64,000 nt of DNA from Paramoeba atlantica (taxonomy: Eukaryota; Discosea): contig CDRNVI010000098.1 of the NCBI GenBank assembly GCA_977017575.1, positions 1 through 64,000 on the forward strand, given 5' to 3'. The notes under the pieces are model-generated. The model was not told the origin of the DNA. It saw only the letters and a program-made list of their open reading frames with translations, and did not search any database. Shown in pieces: positions 29,691 to 39,041 of this stretch (positions within the stretch are counted from its first letter, which is position 1; every line of letters starts with the position of its first letter). Position numbers and translations under genes: made by a program.

Positions 29691-31784
29691 CTACCCGTTG
29701 GCACGTCCCCACGTAGAGCAGCGAATGTACCTTGCCTGCACGCCCTCCTCCGTTTCCCCGTCGTCGTACTCTACGCGATATCGAATGTGTTGAGGCGACA
29801 CCGATCGGTTCGGTTTCACAGGCGACAGCGCTATAATTTTTGCCCGACACCACAGTGTGCCTTGTTGCCACCGCACCTCCACGGTATCCCCCACATTATA
29901 TGGGGCTGCTTTTTGTGTGTTTTCAAATCCAATCGGGTTGGAAGGGGTTTCGAGGCTCAGCCTTGTTGTCGAAGCCATAAAGGTCTCGGATTTGGATGAC
30001 TCGGAAAGTCCAGATACGCCGGTAAAGGGTAACAGGGTAGTGCTGGAGATATTCGAATCGGGTTTCACATCCGTCCGTTTTCGTATACGCGTCGTTTCGG
30101 GGGAGTACACCTCCCTTCTCCTGTCACTGTCTTTGTTGGTAAAATTTGCTATCTTGGGCTCCGGCATGTCAGGAGCAGAGTGTGCAGTGACGTTCGGAGA
30201 GTGGGGATACTCGTTTTGATTTTTCGTCTTTCTGCATTCAGGCTCCTTGACGCAGCCATAATCCATATCCAAACAAAAGCGCGTGCCCTCCTCGAGATAA
30301 TGTCGTGGATTCAGCACAATGAGCACCACCGAAATGTCATCATGGAAGTGACGACGTTTCCCACATGGGATGGAGAGTAGATCGGGAAGACTCATGGCGT
30401 GAGCCGAGGCCACTTTGGTGCGCAGTGCGTGTCGGATTAAGTCCGCGGGCACGGCGCTGCACCACTCACTGGCATCCGCAGCCTCGGGTCGTGCAAAAAC
30501 CCGGAAAGGGCTGGATGCGGTCGAAGAGTCACGATGATGTACAAAGGAGGGAAACTGAGACTCGGCTGGGGTGTGTTTGTGAGTTGAAGGCAATTCTTTT
30601 GACTCCGAGGACGCCTTAATTTGTTCGTCTCTCCACACAACGCTTTTGGAGTGATTCTCCAAGTCTCGGTCCGGCAGGCATTCATCGGTAAATCGTTGAG
30701 CGGCTCTCCTTAACAGCCCGTCCGTGAGATACACAATCTCCTCATTTGTGAGTAAATTATGTAACCCATCGGACATCAAAACTACAAAAAGATCACTAAC
30801 GGAGACCAGACGAGAAGTAATCTCCGGGCTGGCATGGATATAAGGGATATAATCAGAATACGGCGTCATGGAGAGATTTTTATGTTTTAAATAACCGTCC
30901 CCGAGACTCCGGGTGACCATTAAGCTCCCCGCAACCCGCAAAGGGGCGCCTGGGACTTTCAAATGGAAAGGAGTACGGCGTAGGGGGGTGGGATCCGAGG
31001 TGCGGGCTTGAAGATCGGAAACCTCGGATTCGTTCTCAACATCGTGGTCCCGGGTCAGGGGAATGGCCTCGAGTATGGAGATGTATCCGTTCTGTGAGAT
31101 AGAACAGCTGCGCGTGCTCGAAATCCTGGACACGGGTGGCTCCATAGCAGAAAACGAAAATGGCTTTGATTTTTTTGACGCGGGTGAAATGATCCGGATT
31201 TTTTCTTCCTCCGCGAATTGCAAGGATGCGGATTGAGACGCCCTTTTTTCCTTTGAATTTTTACAGAACTGTGCTTCGTTATTTTCCAAATTAGCGTTTC
31301 CATACTCCCGAACAATACGCATCCTACTTCCTGACCTTCCTTTAGAAATTTTCATTTCCTTCGACATTTTCTCATTTTTTTCTGTTTCTTCTTCTCGCGT
31401 AATGCGACGGCGACACAACACAGCTCGACAGTCCCCGACATGGGCTGTCGTAATCCGCTCTTTTCCCAACACCAACGTCAGAGCACACGCCCCGGATGTC
31501 TTCTTCCGTACCCCCTCCGTAGCCAGAAATTCCCTGTCCATGTTCTCGTAGCTCGCGCGTAACGCTGCCTCGATGGAGCTCGCGTTTGTATTGTGGATTT
31601 GAGAAAAATAAGTATCCGCAATTTCGGGAAATTCTGCAGCACAATAGGAGGAGCATACCGGCCCTCCGTGGCCATCAAACAAGGAGAACAAGGCAAGGCT
31701 TTGGTTGCGAACATAGCCGAAGCAAGCGCGGTCCTCGTTGTGGGTGTTGGCTGCGACGGTCGCGAAAGAAACAGGGCGCGTCAT
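29691..31784 (-). CDS. PP2C-type phosphatase with C-terminal Tudor/Agenet-like domain, 697 aa
   Basis: Metal-dependent Ser/Thr phosphatase (PPM/PP2C). Metal-binding Asp motifs are present: NEDRA (16-20), SLFDGHGG (34-41), TAHVGDCRAVL (113-123), MVTRSLGDGYL, VVLMSDGLHNLL and HFHDDISVVLIVL. A basic insert of about 130 residues interrupts the core after residue 125. After the phosphatase a Ser/Thr-rich linker leads to residues about 625-697, where YNVGDTVEVRWQQGTLWCRA and RYRVEYDDGETEEGV form a Tudor/Agenet/SGF29-like barrel that may read methylated histone tails or bind RNA. I do not know this pairing from textbook PP2C classes. Ends TAG; start Met at 31,784 precedes the first core motif by 14 residues. 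Confidence 0.9.
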   Translation of the reverse strand: MTRPVSFATVAANTHNEDRACFGYVRNQSLALFSLFDGHGGPVCSSYCAAEFPEIADTYFSQIHNTNASSIEAALRASYENMDREFLATEGVRKKTSGACALTLVLGKERITTAHVGDCRAVLCRRRITREEETEKNEKMSKEMKISKGRSGSRMRIVREYGNANLENNEAQFCKNSKEKRASQSASLQFAEEEKIRIISPASKKSKPFSFSAMEPPVSRISSTRSCSISQNGYISILEAIPLTRDHDVENESEVSDLQARTSDPTPLRRTPFHLKVPGAPLRVAGSLMVTRSLGDGYLKHKNLSMTPYSDYIPYIHASPEITSRLVSVSDLFVVLMSDGLHNLLTNEEIVYLTDGLLRRAAQRFTDECLPDRDLENHSKSVVWRDEQIKASSESKELPSTHKHTPAESQFPSFVHHRDSSTASSPFRVFARPEAADASEWCSAVPADLIRHALRTKVASAHAMSLPDLLSIPCGKRRHFHDDISVVLIVLNPRHYLEEGTRFCLDMDYGCVKEPECRKTKNQNEYPHSPNVTAHSAPDMPEPKIANFTNKDSDRRREVYSPETTRIRKRTDVKPDSNISSTTLLPFTGVSGLSESSKSETFMASTTRLSLETPSNPIGFENTQKAAPYNVGDTVEVRWQQGTLWCRAKIIALSPVKPNRSVSPQHIRYRVEYDDGETEEGVQARYIRCSTWGRANG

Positions 31785-32011
31785 ATAAAATCGTACAAAG
31801 TATACCGCAAGGTGATATAAATGGTAAGTCGGAGTTGTGAGTTAGAACTAATTCTTCTTAAACCACCGGTGTGAACTGTAGTTAAGGTTGGTGAAAGAAA
31901 ATGATAATATAATAATAATAATAATGATAATATAATAATAAAGTTTACTTTCTGCAATATTACACATATAACTATGAACAAAAACTAGAAAGATATAGAA
32001 AATTTATTGCT
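31785..32011. other. Intergenic with AT microsatellite
   Basis: An AATAATAAT/GATAATAT microsatellite covers about 31,900-31,942. No gene. Confidence 0.6.
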
Positions 32012-32490
32012 TTAGTCTTCCACGGTTATCAGCGTGTTCACCCAACTTTTCTGTCCAGTGCAGCAGTGTTTCTGTCCCTCTAATAGCCAACGGTAGCCCT
32101 GTAAGACGAACCTGTTCATACATTTCTCGATTATCGTCCAACAACAAACCATGCAATCCCCACGGAAGAGCAGCAAAATCGAAAAACCCCGAAAAACGAT
32201 TTTTAGATATACTGTAGATAAGAAGGCTAACGATCGAGGGAGAAGTGATACATCAATTTCCCCAGTAAATAGATTTCCTGTTAAACAAAACGATTCCAGT
32301 CCAGGGGGCAAAACTGTAAAGTCCACTGACCCCGCAAGTCCGCAATAAGCAGCAGAAAAATGAATGATTATTGATGGAAAGTGCTCTCACTTTAGGTTTC
32401 CACCCAGATCGTACAAGGCCCATTGTATTTCATCGATGTTACCAGAGGAGCTTTGCATTGTTTTTATGCCATTCCACTCACATACAGGAT
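32012..32490 (-). pseudogene. LRR gene remnant
   Basis: CEWNGI near the 5' end, GSVDFTVLPPGLESFCLTGN and TGEIDVSLLPRSLAFL identify LRR-family text. The N-terminal part is missing where a Tc1-like transposase fragment begins, and there are stops and frame changes between the cap and the LRRs. The C-terminus (IVED-like, after 32,100) no longer resembles the family. Dead copy. Confidence 0.6.
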
Positions 32491-32741
32491 CCTAACATTA
32501 TTCGAAATTCTTCATTATCAATAGCATTCTTACGTATGTATTTTATACGTTCTAACCCTCCTGTCTCCCGGTGGCGTTTAACCCATCGAGAGACAGTTGC
32601 TTCACTGCATTTCGTAAAAGCAGCACTGTCTGCAATCGAACGCCCCTGGTTTTGTATCTCATGGACGCAAAATACACGTGTTTCATAAGTGATTTGTTGC
32701 GTCCAGAAGGTGCGCCTCTGGCGGCGAAGTGTTTTCGGCAT
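32478..32741 (-). pseudogene. Tc1/mariner-like transposase N-terminal fragment
   Basis: An 87-codon frame: MPKTLRRQRRTFWTQQ, then a helix-turn-helix of the Tc1/pogo type (GRSIADSAAFTKCSEATVSR) and WVKRHRETGGLERI. Only the DNA-binding half survives; no DDE core follows. It differs from the transposase at 7,628-8,605, so at least two Tc1-like lineages are present. The start of this frame is repeated at 39,542-39,620. Confidence 0.65.
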
Positions 32742-33305
32742 AAAATGGGTTAGAAAGAGTTAAATGGTATTTTATTCATAGTTTGATGCGCTAGAATGAC
32801 AAAAAATGATAAAAATCTGATTTTTTGCAGAATTTGTGGTTAAGAATTTCAGTAATTTATTCTCAAGTCGTCATATCTGCTTCAGGGGCGGCAACAATGG
32901 TGCCAGTAGTCTTAAAATTTCGTGATCTGTTGAATGCCGTAGGAATTAGGTCAAAAGCTCGCACGATACAAATTTTAGACCCCCTCCACCTTTTTCGTGA
33001 CCCCCCCTGTATAGTAGCGATGCCGCATTTTATGCATACCCCCTTACTATTCGCAATAAAAAAAGTTAAGAACACGATCCTACGAATATTGAGACGGATA
33101 GGTTCGCGTAATAAATACGTTTCAAGACTCTTCTTGAATCCACGACGGAGGAATGTTCCACCATGCTCGAGTAGGCATGTGACTCGGGCTATTGTTCCAT
33201 TAAGCCCAGGATTCCCTGTTATGTCGAATCCAGCAACAGGCTTTGCAAGATTCGAGTGCACCAGACAGGAAAGATCCACAAATCCGGTGAATTGACAATT
33301 GGATA
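32673..33305. repeat. 633-bp direct repeat, copy 1 (partner 39,542-40,175)
   Basis: From TACACGTGTTTCATAAG to AATTGACAATTGGATA the two copies differ at about half a dozen positions, including one single-base deletion here near 33,183. They include the transposase 5' end, a non-coding stretch with CCCCCTCCACC and CCCCCCTGTATAGTA, and the 3' part of an LRR gene. They flank about 6.2 kb containing the long LINE copy. Confidence 0.9.
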
Positions 33306-33306
33306 G

Positions 33307-33775
33307 TGTTTTATCATGCACTTATAGTGCAGAGATTTACTCACCATGTCCTTATCCCGCATACGACGGGTGGATCATGTGAGGTTTCGTCCTCGCCGGA
33401 GGTGTGCGGGTGCGGAGAGCTGGCGTCCCAGGTGCAGAGAGCTCGGTTGTCATGTGCAGGTGCAGAGAGCCGGATGCGTAATCCCCATATTACAGTTTCG
33501 GGGGCAATCCGGGTGCAGAGAGCTGCGACAGAGCCGAGGTGCGGAGAGCTGGGCGACCGCCAGGTGCAGAGAGCCGAGTCTCGTCGGCGGAGGACACGTC
33601 TAGTGGTCCTCAAGGGAGGCCACCGTGACGCATGGCCCTCTCGGAGAGGAAAAAGACAAGTCGAAAAAAAGCCGAGAGGGGGAAGCACACTCACTCCAGG
33701 GGAGTGAGTCGGGGAGGGGTGAAGTGGTGAAAGCGCGTCCCCTGCTTCAGCGACAAGAGGGACAGTTCCGACCTT
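33307..33775. mobile_element. 468-bp dispersed element, copy 2
   Basis: Nearly identical to 2,677-3,144, with the same GGTGCAGAGAGC repeats. Here it forms the left part of a 1-kb insertion in an LRR gene and runs straight into the spliced-leader-like segment at 33,784. Confidence 0.75.
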
Positions 33776-33783
33776 AGTGCCGG

Positions 33784-33898
33784 CCGGCAACGGGCATGAA
33801 AATACAGTAAGAGTATGCCCGTTGCCGGGGAAAGAAAGGATGAACTAAGGAAAAAGTACCAACAAGGTACAGAAACTGTAGGTCATGATCATACGCTC
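33784..33898 (-). ncRNA. Candidate spliced-leader RNA gene or derivative
   Basis: On the minus strand, ACAGTTTCTGTACCTTGTTG is followed at once by GTAC, as in the exon/intron border of kinetoplastid and diplonemid SL RNA (...CAGTTTCTGTACTTTATTG then GT). A 39-nt exon would start at 33,898. The putative intron ends with a perfect 14-bp stem (33,784-33,797 with 33,815-33,828) whose loop contains TATTTTC, a possible Sm-like site. The exon 5' half does not match the other SL-like copy or the usual AACTAACG start, and instead continues a dispersed module, so it may be a fused or degenerate copy. Confidence 0.45.
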
Positions 33899-34319
33899 GT
33901 GGCGCAGAGATACGTCTCTCTGTGTGACGGCCGATACCATCGGCGCATGACCCGCATACGACGGGTGTCACACAGAGAGTGGAGTGCGAGGTAGGAGACG
34001 AGACGCCCATCGGTCATGCTACAGCACGTATAGCCATGGTTCATGCTGCAACACGGTCAAGCCGTGGGTTCATGCTGTCAGATGGTCTATCGTGGATCAT
34101 GATGCATCATGGGGAGGTCCGTTACCGCCGCACTCGCTACAGCATGTAGGGAGAGAGGGGTGCAAGTTCGCATCCCCTATACACGCATACAACGTGTCCT
34201 CCCGCTGTAGCACGCCCAGTGGTCCTCAAGGGAGGCCACCATGGCGCATAGCTCCCGGGAGAAGAAAGCACGAGAAGGAGAGAGCCGGGCTTTAGCACAG
34301 CCGGGCTTTAGAGAGCCGG
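33881..34319. repeat. Module-repeat tract inside the 1-kb insertion
   Basis: Short modules recur: CCCGCATACGACGGGTG (also at 33,356 and in copy 1 of the 468-bp element), four variants of GGTTCATGCTGCA between 34,010 and 34,110, and TGGTCCTCAAGGGAGGCCAC near 34,212. 33,881-33,952 begins GGTCATG and ends CATGACC (7-bp closing stem) and resembles 27,751-27,790. GAGCCGGGCTTT is repeated at the right end. No protein. Confidence 0.6.
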
Positions 34320-34466
34320 GCTTTAACACATCAATGTTGGGAGGTAAATGAGCAAAGTCCAGCTCGCCTGTGAATAAATTGTTTTTATTTTTTCATACTT
34401 TCCAGTAGAGTAAGTCGGGGGTATGACCCGCATTCAACGGGATTGCCCCCTTTTTAGAAGACAATG

Positions 34467-35581
34467 TCAATACGTTTCCTCCTCCGACCATGTCGCCTCA
34501 TTTCGGCGAGCCCAGAGTATGTAACTCCCCCTGAGGGCCATCTGTGTCATGCTTTCTCGACACTTTGTGGCCAAAATATGGTCGCCGTTAAAGATGGCAT
34601 TAATATATTTGCATGACCCATTGGGGAATCCCCGGGCACCTATTTCAAAGGCTATTATGTAGGTGTCCGGGTTTTCCTGTCGCCGTGTATGTAAAAGGAT
34701 GTTGTACTTCTCGGATTTTCTCCGATGAGCGTTCTCCGCATTCTCCTCCCATGGGACTGTGAGTTCGATGAGGAACTCTGTCCCATTGTGAAGTTTAATG
34801 TAACCGTCGGGACGGAGCAGTGTATCGTGTTCCCTCAGCCAAGCTGGTGGGTTACGCTCTCCTGGTAGGTCGAAATATGAAAACTCAGTTCCCTGTGCTT
34901 CCCTAATATGTTTCGCAAATTCGGCAAGGACAAGGTTATGACGGAAAGTATATCGTCCTTGCTGAAGTGAAGTGGTGCAGGCGGAAAGGGTGTGTCTGAC
35001 GGTTTGCACTCGGTCGTTGCAAATAGGGCATTTCATGTTACTGTAGGTGCTGCGGCCCCATTGAACAAGCGCTGCTCGGGAAGGGAGCGGTGTAAGAGGG
35101 AAGGGAGCGGTGTCATGACGGATGCTACAAAGCGGGAGATCTTCGCATTCCGGATCCCATTTATGGCAGAAGCGAATTCTTGGGCCATTTCTGGATCCGT
35201 AGGAAACTGCCACCATAGGGCTGCGATGGGCGCGCGTTGCTGCAAGCGCGTGATTATTTCCTCCTCATGTGCTTCACGAAGCCGTTGACGAGTCATTCGG
35301 GGATCATCCAGATGTTCTGTAATTAAAGTAGCGGGTCGTATTTGACCTCTTTGACGTTTGTGTTGCTCTTCCTGTATGCGTATGCGAAGTGTATGTAGGA
35401 CATTTGGATCTTTGGATTTGTTCATTTGCGTCATAGATTCTCCCGTGCATTCGTACCAAAGTTTTGACAGACTCGTAAGGTTCCAGCCTCGGCAAGAGTA
35501 CAGGACTTCAGAGCTTCCGGCACGCGCCATGTTTATCCATTTCCGTATGTGAGACGTGGCTCGCTTCTGAAGGCGTAGCAC
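34467..35581 (-). pseudogene. LINE C-terminal zinc knuckle and endonuclease, frame broken
   Basis: Continuation of the main LINE ORF after the shared +1 shift. It holds LQKRATSHIRKW, the knuckle C.IC.DRVQTVRHTLSAC and the endonuclease core RPDGYIKL...LIELTVPWE...RRKSEKY. A direct duplication of GGGAAGGGAGCGGTGT near 35,090-35,115, absent from the other copy, changes frame between the linker and the knuckle. So this copy cannot make an intact endonuclease by ordinary translation. Confidence 0.85.
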
Positions 35582-38500
35582 GGATCCGAATAACGATGGG
35601 TGAAATTAACGACGGGTGAATAACGAACTGAAAACGGAGACGTGAGAGAACGGCATTTTTGTACATCAAAAGCTTAGCGGGAAGGCTGTGGGCACTTTGT
35701 GTGATGTTCTCCATCCACTGTTTTAGTTTTGAGTCGAGTTTACGAAACAGCTCTTTCAGTTGTTGGGACCCCGGTGCCAAGGTCGTCCCGAGGAAGGTGC
35801 TACCGACATCACATATGTGTGGTATGGTCTCTCCGTAGACTTTTATTTCCGGACGTCTTGTCATATAGCCTGGATGTTCCTCGCCTTTACGGGTGCTCAT
35901 GCACTGTATTCGACTCTTGTTCACGTTAATCTTAAGGCTTAGCTCGCCCAGCACTTTGGTAACTGCATCAAGTGCGTGTTGCATGTCTCCGTCGCTTTCA
36001 GTAAGAATAGTTAAGTCATCAGCAAAAGCCTTAAGGAAGTTGTTCAGACCGTTTGGGAGTTTCATACCGAAGTGCGGGCAGGAGAATCGGACATATCGCA
36101 AAACAATTTCCATCACTATCAGGAAGACAATAGGAGAGAGGGTATCCCCTTGGAGGACACCTTTTCGTATAGAGATAGGTTGCGTAAGACCTTCGTAGCA
36201 CTTAATGCGCATGTGCGCATCCGTTAGGGTATTTTTGATGTAGTGGATGACCTCCGGCGGTACTTGGGCCCATTTCAGAGCGGCATGTATGATATGATGT
36301 GGGACAGACCCGAAGGCATTGCTCAGGTCGAGTTGTGCGAGGCAATATTGAGTTTTGTGTTTCTGGTAATGTCGCAGGAGTGAGCAAAGAGTTTGGGTGT
36401 GTTCCAGTGTACCGTTAATGGAAGGGAGAAAGCCTTTTTGTATTTGAGGGTCAATGACATGGTGTTCAGTCAGGTGTTGAGTCAGTCGATGTGCGATGAT
36501 CGTGTGAAAGGTTTTACCTAGAGCACTAGTAAGGGAGATCGGGCGCCAGTTTTTCGGATTTTCTTTGTTACCTGCTTTATATATCAGCCTGGTTACTGCG
36601 GTTTTCCATGATAGCGGGCACACAGAGAAAGTCATTAGATCGTTGAACACAGATGCAAAGTATTCGTGTGTCGATGGGCAGTTTTTGAGTATTTTGTTAG
36701 TTATCGTGTCGGTTCCTGGAGAACTGGCGTTGCGCTTCATTGTGACAGCTGCAGTGACATCCTCACGGGAGATCGGGTTCCATTGCATTGGCTGGCTAGC
36801 TGTCGGACCTAGTAGATCTGAAGGAGGGAGACGCGAGGATTGCTCATTGGGGTTAAAACTTTCTTGAAAGTATGATTCAATGCTAGATCTGTCACAGCTG
36901 GGAAATGCGGTGTTTTCTACCTCTCTTCCGTTAGGCTTATCAATCGTTTCGGATGCCGCGGTCCACGAGTTTCTAGAGAATCTCTGTGCGGCCCATCTTT
37001 CATCTAGATCTCTGCGTTGCATTGTAGCTTCCTCCTCCCTCAGCTTGATCGCTTTGCGACATTCCTTAATTTGTGCCCGCGTTCTCTCGCGTTCCGCCCG
37101 GTTCCTCGTGTAACGTAGCGATCGTTTCATCGTTTCTAAATGGTGTTTGAGATCGGTTACGGTTCTTTCCGCCGCGAGTGGTCGGTATCTACGTCGTGCA
37201 TGTCCGGTACTGGTCCTTATCAGGAAACCTTTCGTCGGATTTGCTTCTATGGCGACTTCATGTGCTGAGACTGCTAATGCGGCACTGAGTAATTCCGCGT
37301 TTCGTACAGCTGCCTCTTTATCCGGTGTAGGGGTAAGTAGTTGAATGCATCTCTCTTTCGCTCTCGATTCGACAATCCGCCACTGTACCTCATTTAGTCG
37401 TATCGTAACCTTACCTCCGCTTATGGCTTCGTGCTTCTGGAGAAGTTGCGTTTGCAATCTGGTTCGAGAGTAGGCTTCTTGCTCGGGGGAGGCAGGGTAC
37501 TCTGCAGCCGGAGGAGGGCTGTTCGGGTGCTGGATGGCTGCTGCATCGGTCTCTGAGTCTTCGGTGTCTCTTTGCGTAGTGTTCCTCCGGGCATACACTG
37601 GTCCGTATACTTTGCAGCACTTGTGGGCACATTCCACTTTGTTTCGACATGTGTGCTGACACGGGTGCAAACTAAGCTTCGTAGGTGCCCTACTGATAGT
37701 TTGGATGCGGTGAGGGGATGCTTCTCGGCGCGGGTTCTTTTCATAGTGTACGTCTGAGGGATCTTCCTCCCGCTTATGTAGTGTAATATGCAGATGTTGA
37801 AGGAGGGGCACATCCCGTCCGGCAAGAACCTTGAGGATTGCGCGGCCGAGTGCTCCCGCGGAGCTGTATGACTCACCAAGTTTGAAGGTATCATCTTTGT
37901 AGAGGGAAGTCCAGCTGGCGTGCCGTCGGTGTTCTTGCGCGTGCGCTTGTTTTACAACCCTTATGTAGTCACATCCCTGGTGATCCATGAGCTCGTCCAG
38001 TGAGGCTGGCTGAACAATTAGGTCGTGGGAGCTTCCGTTCCCTGAAAGCATTTTACTGAGTGCCGCTTGCGCTGCTTGATGAGAAGCAATTCTGGCCTTG
38101 ACTAGAGGGGATTCGCTGGCGGCCCGGACGTCTGGAAAATACCGCCAGGTGAGATCTGTGAGTGTTCTTATTTTTAAGGGGCGCGCCCGGCTTTGGACAA
38201 AATGAAGATTTTGTTTGTGTTGAAGCGATGCACTCAGTCCAGTAGGTGTTGTGGCGGCGTCATCTAGGTTTCCCGAGTGTTGGTTGTTGAACACCCAGGT
38301 GGGAACTTCGTCCGTGCTTTCTTCCAGTAGGATGTGATGGTCTACGGAGACGCTAGGTACCGGTAGTGGGGAAGGGAGGCGAGCGAGCACCTCGGGATAC
38401 AGAGATTCTGTATTTTGGTTTTCGTATCCAGGGATCTCGTCGTTTTTAGTGGCACTGCATGAGGTAGCTATCGAGGCGTCGTTTTTGCTGTCGCAGTTTG

Positions 38501-39041
38501 GTTGCTCGGGAGCGCGATTTTCAAGGTGCAATAGTGGATTCGTACAATTGGGTTCATCATTCTCTGCTTGTACATTATGCGCGCTTGGAGCTTTGGGGGT
38601 AAGGAAGTCTATGTACCAGAGAAAGATGCGTAGTGGTAATTTTACAAGTTCCAAAATGATGGTCGATGTTGATGTCTTCTTGGTCTTCGCAAGTAGCAAC
38701 CAAAGTTCATCGTATTTCCGTGAGACAGGCGTTTTGAAGTTGGAGAGGGTTAGATAGATCTGGTTGATTGCCACTGGAACTAGAGGTATGCTGCTTCGCA
38801 AAAGACTGAGCGCATACCATGTGAGTGCGAATATTAAGTGGACAAGTGTGCAGAATAGTTTCATGAGGTACTTCACGTTATGAAATAGTATTGCAACCTT
38901 GAGGGTCTGCTCCGTGTAGGGGTTGCTCGTTTGATCTGGAGTAGTGTGTACTAAGTGGCGTTTGCAGCAGGCATGCTTGCATGTGTTTTTGTTTAGACAT
39001 TTATGTTTACATGGCTTCGTTTGAGGTGGTTCTGTAGAGTT
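35508..39041 (-). CDS. LINE main ORF: zinc knuckles and reverse transcriptase
   Basis: The longest stretch starts at Met 38,876 (1,122 codons), but the same frame is open upstream to the TGA at 39,042 and includes a knuckle, CKHKCLNKNTCKHACCKRH (about 38,955-39,011). After the Met: a hydrophobic segment (residues 4-31), an acidic/Ser-rich region, a third knuckle CQHTCRNKVECAHKCC (406-421), then a linker rich in Glu/Arg and the reverse transcriptase with NWRPISLTSALGK, DLSNAFGSVPH and AFADDLTIL. The C.H.C.NK..C.H.CC pattern resembles the zinc motif of MER3/HFM1-type helicases. Whether translation starts at 38,876 or by read-through of the upstream TGA is open. Confidence 0.85.
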   Translation of the reverse strand, partial: NSTEPPQTKPCKHKCLNKNTCKHACCKRHLVHTTPDQTSNPYTEQTLKVAILFHNVKYLMKLFCTLVHLIFALTWYALSLLRSSIPLVPVAINQIYLTLSNFKTPVSRKYDELWLLLAKTKKTSTSTIILELVKLPLRIFLWYIDFLTPKAPSAHNVQAENDEPNCTNPLLHLENRAPEQPNCDSKNDASIATSCSATKNDEIPGYENQNTESLYPEVLARLPSPLPVPSVSVDHHILLEESTDEVPTWVFNNQHSGNLDDAATTPTGLSASLQHKQNLHFVQSRARPLKIRTLTDLTWRYFPDVRAASESPLVKARIASHQAAQAALSKMLSGNGSSHDLIVQPASLDELMDHQGCDYIRVVKQAHAQEHRRHASWTSLYKDDTFKLGESYSSAGALGRAILKVLAGRDVPLLQHLHITLHKREEDPSDVHYEKNPRREASPHRIQTISRAPTKLSLHPCQHTCRNKVECAHKCCKVYGPVYARRNTTQRDTEDSETDAAAIQHPNSPPPAAEYPASPEQEAYSRTRLQTQLLQKHEAISGGKVTIRLNEVQWRIVESRAKERCIQLLTPTPDKEAAVRNAELLSAALAVSAHEVAIEANPTKGFLIRTSTGHARRRYRPLAAERTVTDLKHHLETMKRSLRYTRNRAERERTRAQIKECRKAIKLREEEATMQRRDLDERWAAQRFSRNSWTAASETIDKPNGREVENTAFPSCDRSSIESYFQESFNPNEQSSRLPPSDLLGPTASQPMQWNPISREDVTAAVTMKRNASSPGTDTITNKILKNCPSTHEYFASVFNDLMTFSVCPLSWKTAVTRLIYKAGNKENPKNWRPISLTSALGKTFHTIIAHRLTQHLTEHHVIDPQIQKGFLPSINGTLEHTQTLCSLLRHYQKHKTQYCLAQLDLSNAFGSVPHHIIHAALKWAQVPPEVIHYIKNTLTDAHMRIKCYEGLTQPISIRKGVLQGDTLSPIVFLIVMEIVLRYVRFSCPHFGMKLPNGLNNFLKAFADDLTILTESDGDMQHALDAVTKVLGELSLKINVNKSRIQCMSTRKGEEHPGYMTRRPEIKVYGETIPHICDVGSTFLGTTLAPGSQQLKELFRKLDSKLKQWMENITQSAHSLPAKLLMYKNAVLSRLRFQFVIHPSLISPIVIRIRATPSEASHVSHTEMDKHGACRKL

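Larger units (their letters stand above)
33120..34386 (-). pseudogene. LRR gene broken by a 1-kb insertion and by the LINE
   Basis: The 3' part (33,120-33,305) is nearly identical to the intact gene at 39,991 but has a one-base deletion (VTCLLEHGG instead of SHMPTRAWW). The gene text stops at 33,305, is interrupted by about 1.0 kb of repeat modules, resumes at 34,320 (reading FTGELDFAHLPPNIDVL) and is cut again at 34,386 by the LINE 3' end. The 5' two-thirds of the gene is not found beyond the LINE. Confidence 0.75.

Noticed and set aside
33881-33952. Functional tRNA closed by GGTCATG/CATGACC
   Set aside because: No T-loop consensus or anticodon arm; it is part of a dispersed module that also occurs in altered form at 27,751.
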